Source: Prevotella sp. (GTDB lineage: Bacteria; Bacteroidota; Bacteroidia; Bacteroidales; Dysgonomonadaceae). Taken from it: a stretch of DNA of 10,788 nucleotides. The translations under genes were made by a program, and so were the position numbers. Positions 7,416-10,788 of this stretch are shown in pieces (position 1 is the first letter of the stretch; each line of letters opens with the position of its first letter). The notes under the pieces are model-generated. The model had not been told where the DNA came from. It worked only from the letters and a program-made list of their open reading frames with translations, and did not search any database. The DNA lies in NCBI GenBank assembly GCA_031263965.1, contig JAISES010000156.1, positions 1-10,788 of the forward strand, read 5' to 3'.

Positions 7416-7441
7416 TAAGGGTTTATTTCTTTTTTTGTTAC
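7416..7441 (+). promoter_or_regulatory. 26-nt element, copy B, upstream of the oxidase/cytochrome operon
   Basis: This is the exact reverse complement of 7175-7200, so on the plus strand it reads in the same sense towards the downstream gene as copies A and C do towards theirs. Its GTTAC end is 54 nt before the ATG at 7496; the leader between is almost pure A/T, as in many Bacteroidetes leaders. It suggests that the plus-strand redox operon answers to the same sigma factor as the Sus-like genes. Confidence 0.65.
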
Positions 7442-7495
7442 ATAAAATAAAAATTATTCCTGTTATTTGTAAATAAATAGAAATAAAATAAATAT

Positions 7496-8041
7496 ATGAT
7501 TAATCGCCGTCAATTTATTAAATACGCTGCACTTGGGTATGGGAGTTTATTGGTTATGCCCGGTTGTGTGCGGGGGACTCTGAAAGGCCCTTACCGTGTT
7601 TTCTCTGCGGGGGAGGCGGATTGTTTGAGTTGTATATGCGAGCAGTTTATACCTTCCGACGAATATGCCGGAGCGAAAGAGGCCGGTGTGGTTAATTTCA
7701 TTGATAAGTTGCTTTACCAACGTTTTCCGGAACTGGCCGAACCTTACCGGAAAGGGATACGTGCGCTGGAGGGTTATTGTGAGGATACTTATAAGAAAGG
7801 ATTTGCCCGGTTGAGTTGGGAAGAGCAACAGGCGCTGTTGGTGCAGATGGAGCAGGGTGGGCTTTCCGGATCTTATTGGGATGATATTCCGCAAAAGGAG
7901 TTTTTTAATATGGCTCTTCGTAATACGATGCAAGGATATTACGGGCCGCCCCGGCATGGAGGGAATAAAGAGTATGTGAGTTACCGGATGATGCGGTTGG
8001 ATTTTCCTTTATTAATAGGACAAAACAGGTATGGAAAATAG
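7496..8041 (+). CDS. Gluconate 2-dehydrogenase subunit 3-like Tat protein (small subunit of a GMC dehydrogenase)
   Basis: A 181-residue protein. It starts with a twin-arginine signal (NRRQFIKYAALGYGSLLV, Arg4-Arg5); Cys24 in VMPGC may be a weak lipobox, making it a possible Tat lipoprotein. The mature part has family features of gluconate 2-dehydrogenase subunit 3 (PF13618): an early LSCICEQFIPSDEYAGAKEAGVV segment, then NFIDKLL, and a C-terminal GYYGPPRHGGNKEY. In known FAD-dependent sugar dehydrogenases this small subunit is needed for folding and Tat export of the GMC subunit, which lacks a signal of its own. That fits here: the next gene is a GMC flavoprotein without a signal peptide, overlapping by 11 nt. 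It is the first gene of the operon, behind element B. Confidence 0.88.
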   Translation: MINRRQFIKYAALGYGSLLVMPGCVRGTLKGPYRVFSAGEADCLSCICEQFIPSDEYAGAKEAGVVNFIDKLLYQRFPELAEPYRKGIRALEGYCEDTYKKGFARLSWEEQQALLVQMEQGGLSGSYWDDIPQKEFFNMALRNTMQGYYGPPRHGGNKEYVSYRMMRLDFPLLIGQNRYGK

Positions 8042-9680
8042 CAGGAAGACAGCCATCGTAATAGGCGCCGGCGCCGGAGGAGGCGTTGTGGCGAAGGAAT
8101 TGGCAACGAATGGAATTTATGTAACCTTGTTTGAACGGGGGGATTGGCCAGACTACGACAAGCACATCAATGACGAATTAATCTCCCAGCGGGTGCAGGA
8201 TTTGGGTTCTGCCTTCGGCCCCGACTGGAAAAAGAATCCGCGCGTATTGATCAGGAAAGACGGCAGTAAACAAATCGTCACGGCACAAAACGGCGGCTAT
8301 AACCATGTAGCCGCCTGTGTTGGTTCGGGAACGGTTTCGTACGGGGCGATGGCCTGGCGCTTTATGCCCGAAGATTTCAGGCTAAAGACGACGTATGGAG
8401 ATGTGGAAGGCTCTACCTTAGCCGACTGGCCCATTACGTACGACGATTTAGCGCCTTATTACGCAAAAGCCGAACGTGAAATAGGTGTGTCGGGCGATAT
8501 GAGTGAAAATCCTTTTGCTCCGAACAGAAACGAGCCTTATCCGATGCCAGCCTTTGAATACAACCGGGAAGGGAGTATCCTGGCGAATGTATGTAAAGAA
8601 ATGGGGTTGCATCCTTTTCCGATACCGATGCTCCGAAACTCAATTCCGTATAACGGACGGGCGGGTTGCATACGGAACAGGACTTGCTGCGGCTATGCCT
8701 GTCCGGCAAACGCCAAGAACGGGACACATAATACGGTTATTCCGGTTGCCATGCAGACAGGCAATTGTGAAGTGAAGACGAATTGTTTTGTATACAAAAT
8801 CCATACGGATAGCGGACAAAAGGCCGTTGCCGTTTCGTTTTTCGACGGGGAGGATAAATCTCATACATTAGAGGCGGATATAATCGTTGTAGCGGCGTCG
8901 GCCACTGAAACGGCACGGCTTTTACTCAATTCAAAATCGGTGCAGTTTCCTGACGGCATCGGCAATACTAATGACTGGGTGGGCCGAAACCTGCAAGGGC
9001 ATGCTTACACCGGGGCGACAGGTATATTCGATTTTGACATATTAGACCTGCAAGGCCCGGGCGCTTGTATGGGAATAATGGATTATAATCACCACAACGA
9101 AGGAATCATCGGCGGAGGATTGCTGGCCAATGAGTTCTACCAGTTGCCTTATGCTTTCTCAGGCACCCGGCCCCACGGGTCGCCGCGTTGGGGATTGGAA
9201 CATAAACGTTTTCAACGTGAAAACTACTACCGGGTCAGCCGGATGATTGGGCCTGTGCAGGAGATTCCCAATGCAACGATGCGTGTAACGGTCGACGAAA
9301 CGGTTAAGGACCATTGGGGCATTCCCGTTGCGGCCATTTCGGGAGAACGCCATCCGATAGATCAGAAGCATTGCGCCTTTCTTTCGGCCAAAGCGTTGGA
9401 AATAATACAAAAAGCCGGAGCCAGACAAGCCTGGGCGCATGGTGGCGGTGGGGGTATGACGGGCGGGCAGCATCAGGCCGGGACATGCCGGATGGGCGAT
9501 GATCCTGCTACTTCGGTGGTAGACCGTTATGGCAGGGTGCATGATTTGGATAATTTATATATAGCAGACGGAAGCGTGCTGGTGACCAACGGAGGTCTTA
9601 ATCCCGTGCTTACCATTATGGCGATGGCTTACCGGACAGGCGAACATCTTGTACAAAAATATGTGGGAGGTAATCTATGA
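8031..9680 (+). CDS. GMC-family FAD dehydrogenase, large subunit (gluconate/glucoside dehydrogenase-like)
   Basis: A 549-residue protein. It has an N-terminal FAD motif VIGAGAGGGVVAKEL (10-24), a GMC substrate-side stretch GSGTVSYGAMAWRFMPEDF, and LADWPITYDDLAPYYAKAE. The C-terminal signature has the likely catalytic pair His481 (GGQHQAGTCRMG) and Asn524 (GGLNPVLTIMA). A cysteine cluster, Cys213, Cys219, Cys220 and Cys224, sits where FAD glucose dehydrogenase of the Burkholderia type binds a 3Fe-4S cluster. Such enzymes oxidise sugar or glycoside hydroxyls in the periplasm and pass electrons to a cytochrome c, not to oxygen. No signal peptide is present, so export probably occurs bound to the preceding Tat subunit. 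It overlaps that gene by 11 nt and the cytochrome gene by 4 nt (ATGA). The oxidised position and substrate are unknown; sugar C1, C2 or C3 oxidation are all possible. Confidence 0.92.
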   Translation: MENSRKTAIVIGAGAGGGVVAKELATNGIYVTLFERGDWPDYDKHINDELISQRVQDLGSAFGPDWKKNPRVLIRKDGSKQIVTAQNGGYNHVAACVGSGTVSYGAMAWRFMPEDFRLKTTYGDVEGSTLADWPITYDDLAPYYAKAEREIGVSGDMSENPFAPNRNEPYPMPAFEYNREGSILANVCKEMGLHPFPIPMLRNSIPYNGRAGCIRNRTCCGYACPANAKNGTHNTVIPVAMQTGNCEVKTNCFVYKIHTDSGQKAVAVSFFDGEDKSHTLEADIIVVAASATETARLLLNSKSVQFPDGIGNTNDWVGRNLQGHAYTGATGIFDFDILDLQGPGACMGIMDYNHHNEGIIGGGLLANEFYQLPYAFSGTRPHGSPRWGLEHKRFQRENYYRVSRMIGPVQEIPNATMRVTVDETVKDHWGIPVAAISGERHPIDQKHCAFLSAKALEIIQKAGARQAWAHGGGGGMTGGQHQAGTCRMGDDPATSVVDRYGRVHDLDNLYIADGSVLVTNGGLNPVLTIMAMAYRTGEHLVQKYVGGNL

Positions 9681-10615
9681 AAAGTAACTATTTGATAATA
9701 ACAACAGGTGTTACCGGGATGCTGATATTGGCGTCGGCTTATATTGCCTGGAATACGCTCGACCCGGACTTTACCTGTGCGCAATGCCATGAAATACGCG
9801 AAAGCTGCACGGAATGGAGGGCTTCTTCCCATGCGGATATCTCTTGTACGGAATGTCACGGAACAGCCTTGAGTAATGGTTTTTCCAGCCTGTCAGGGAA
9901 GTTGGGGATGGTTTATACGCATTTTACCCGTAAGAAGACAAACGAAGATATCTTCCTTAACGAACAACAGGCGTCAGACATAGCCGATAGATGCGCCGAA
10001 TGCCACCAAGCCGAGCATGCGTCATGGAAGTCCGGCGCACATGCTACCACCTACCAGGATATTTTCATGGATGTAGAACATAATAAAATGGAAAAGCCCT
10101 ATTGGGATTGTTTCCGTTGCCATGGAATGCACTACGATGGGAATATTAATGAGTTGATGTCTTTGGAAGGAGAGGCGGAATCGTGGCATATTATAGACCG
10201 GAAACAAGCCGCCCGCCCGGCGATAACCTGCCTGGCATGCCATCAGGTACATGCCAGACAGGAAAAACGCATCGCATATAAATCGTTAGACAAAGAATCG
10301 CGAAGCGCCTTGATGGAAAAAACCGAGCGCCCCGCAACAGCCCTATACATGCGTGCCGAAAAAAGGCATTTGCCTTCCGACAAAATATATCAGGCGACGA
10401 TGCACGATAAGGATTCGCTTGTCAGAGTTTCCGGCGATCCGAATACCTGGTTATGTATGCAATGCCACGCTCCGAACAGCAGGCGGGAAGTTGGGACGGA
10501 AGACGACAAAACACCGCTCGGCATCTACGAAGGAATGAGCTGTCTGGATTGCCACAACCCCCATTCGAACGGTCTCAAAAATGATTATCGGGACGTACAT
10601 ATTAAAAAGCCATAA
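9677..10615 (+). CDS. Membrane-anchored heptaheme c-type cytochrome
   Basis: A 312-residue protein with one N-terminal membrane helix (about 5-25, probably an uncleaved anchor) and seven CXXCH haem sites: Cys34, 57, 106, 145, 185, 260 and 289. The first two sites, with WRASSH between them, resemble the start of NapC/NrfH-type quinol-linked cytochromes; CAECHQAEHASWKSGAH repeats the pattern. The rest is not a family I can name. The gene starts inside the stop codon of the GMC gene (ATGA), so coupled translation is likely. Characterised GMC dehydrogenases of this type use a small or triheme cytochrome c as the third subunit; here a larger haem wire takes that position. It probably accepts electrons from the GMC subunit and hands them to menaquinone or to a further periplasmic acceptor. 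The direction of electron flow is inferred. Confidence 0.9.
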   Translation: MKSNYLIITTGVTGMLILASAYIAWNTLDPDFTCAQCHEIRESCTEWRASSHADISCTECHGTALSNGFSSLSGKLGMVYTHFTRKKTNEDIFLNEQQASDIADRCAECHQAEHASWKSGAHATTYQDIFMDVEHNKMEKPYWDCFRCHGMHYDGNINELMSLEGEAESWHIIDRKQAARPAITCLACHQVHARQEKRIAYKSLDKESRSALMEKTERPATALYMRAEKRHLPSDKIYQATMHDKDSLVRVSGDPNTWLCMQCHAPNSRREVGTEDDKTPLGIYEGMSCLDCHNPHSNGLKNDYRDVHIKKP

Positions 10616-10712
10616 AGCCGGTTTGCCATTATTTATTTAACAAGTACGATTATGCCAACCAAATATCCCCCAAATTAATTAATTTTGTATCTGTACTATT
10701 CTTATTTATGTT
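10616..10712. other. Short intergenic region with AT-rich palindrome before the nikR-like gene
   Basis: The gap is 97 nt. It holds a perfect 14-nt palindrome AAATTAATTAATTT (10672-10685), 27 nt before the start codon of the next gene, which could be an operator or just AT-rich promoter sequence. No clear terminator for the cytochrome operon was found. No 26-nt element is present, so the next gene is probably outside the sigma regulon. Confidence 0.4.
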
Positions 10713-10788
10713 ATGGCTTTAAAACGATTCGGAGTGTCCCTGGAGGATAAGTTGCTTGAGGAACTTGATACGTATGCAAGCGAGAATG
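10713..10788 (+). CDS. nikR: NikR-like ribbon-helix-helix (CopG-type) regulator, N-terminal fragment
   Basis: Only 25 codons are visible before the right edge. The sequence from the ATG at 10713 begins MALKRFGVSLEDKLLEELD, matching the beta-strand and first helix of the NikR DNA-binding domain; the opening KRFGVSLE is typical of nickel-responsive regulators in Bacteroidales. A second ATG at 10708 is out of frame and hits a stop after four codons. The metal-binding C-terminal domain is outside the window, so a different CopG-type regulator remains possible. Confidence 0.7.
   Translation, partial: MALKRFGVSLEDKLLEELDTYASEN

Larger units (their letters stand above)
7175..7441. repeat. Perfect 26-bp inverted repeat flanking a 215-bp spacer
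   Basis: The left arm 7175-7200 and right arm 7416-7441 are perfect reverse complements. The arms are the promoter-like elements A and B described separately. No recombinase gene is seen nearby. Confidence 0.9.
7149..7495. other. Divergent intergenic region between the oxidoreductase and the oxidase operon
   Basis: These 347 nt hold no convincing gene. The outer parts are A/T-rich leaders of the two divergent transcripts, each behind an identical 26-nt element (7175-7200 and 7416-7441). The 215-nt spacer between the elements has an unusual GC-rich stretch (about 7250-7305), a 10-nt palindrome GAAATATTTC (7225-7234), and three AATGACA heptamers (7329, 7337, 7363). It also has a lone TAAGGGT (7248-7254) without the matching GTTAC half. 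Confidence 0.7.

Noticed and set aside
7547..7957. 136-codon open frame on the minus strand opposite the subunit 3 gene
   Set aside because: It is antisense to a gene with a clear Tat signal and family motifs; the low-complexity basic composition is typical of a shadow frame.
10615..10665. Possible terminator after the cytochrome gene (GGTTTGCC with GCCAACC)
   Set aside because: The arms do not pair cleanly beyond four bases and no T tract follows.

Overview
The window looks like part of a chromosome from a Bacteroidales bacterium (Bacteroides, Parabacteroides or Dysgonomonas type). The evidence is a SusC/SusD pair, an ECF sigma/FecR pair of the Bacteroidetes kind, A-rich leaders without clear Shine-Dalgarno sequences, and a promoter-like site of the TTTG/TAnnTTTG type. 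The genus cannot be fixed from the sequence alone. No tRNA, rRNA, insertion sequence or CRISPR array was seen.

Layout. Minus strand, in transcription order (right to left): a Tat-exported FAD-dependent oxidoreductase (7148-5730), an ECF sigma factor (5702-5166), a FecR-type anti-sigma factor (5113-4136), a SusC/RagA TonB-dependent transporter with an STN signalling domain (3965-645), and a SusD/RagB lipoprotein (625 to beyond the left edge). Plus strand, divergent from the oxidoreductase: a Tat-signal gluconate 2-dehydrogenase subunit 3-like protein (7496-8041), a GMC flavoprotein with a four-cysteine cluster (8031-9680), and a membrane-anchored heptaheme c-type cytochrome (9677-10615). The last two junctions overlap by 11 and 4 nt, so these three genes form a tight operon. 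After a short gap, the 5' end of a NikR-like ribbon-helix-helix regulator runs off the right edge.

How the genes may work together. SusC/SusD would bind and import a carbohydrate or glycoside. The STN domain would pass the signal to FecR, which releases the sigma factor. In the periplasm the subunit 3/GMC pair would oxidise the imported molecule and pass electrons to the heptaheme cytochrome, and so to the quinone pool or another acceptor. The Tat-exported FAD oxidoreductase probably acts on the same or a related compound.

The strongest unexplained signal is a 26-nt element present three times, always 26-55 nt upstream of a start codon and always in the same orientation relative to the downstream gene: before the oxidoreductase-sigma unit, before fecR-susC-susD, and before the oxidase/cytochrome operon. 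Two copies are identical and form a perfect inverted repeat around a 215-bp spacer. The simplest reading is that the local sigma factor controls all three units, which makes the periplasmic redox operon part of the Sus-like locus. A second signal lies between fecR and susC: on the plus strand there is a promoter-like site, a stem-loop and an intrinsic terminator, consistent with an antisense small RNA of about 110 nt facing the susC leader.
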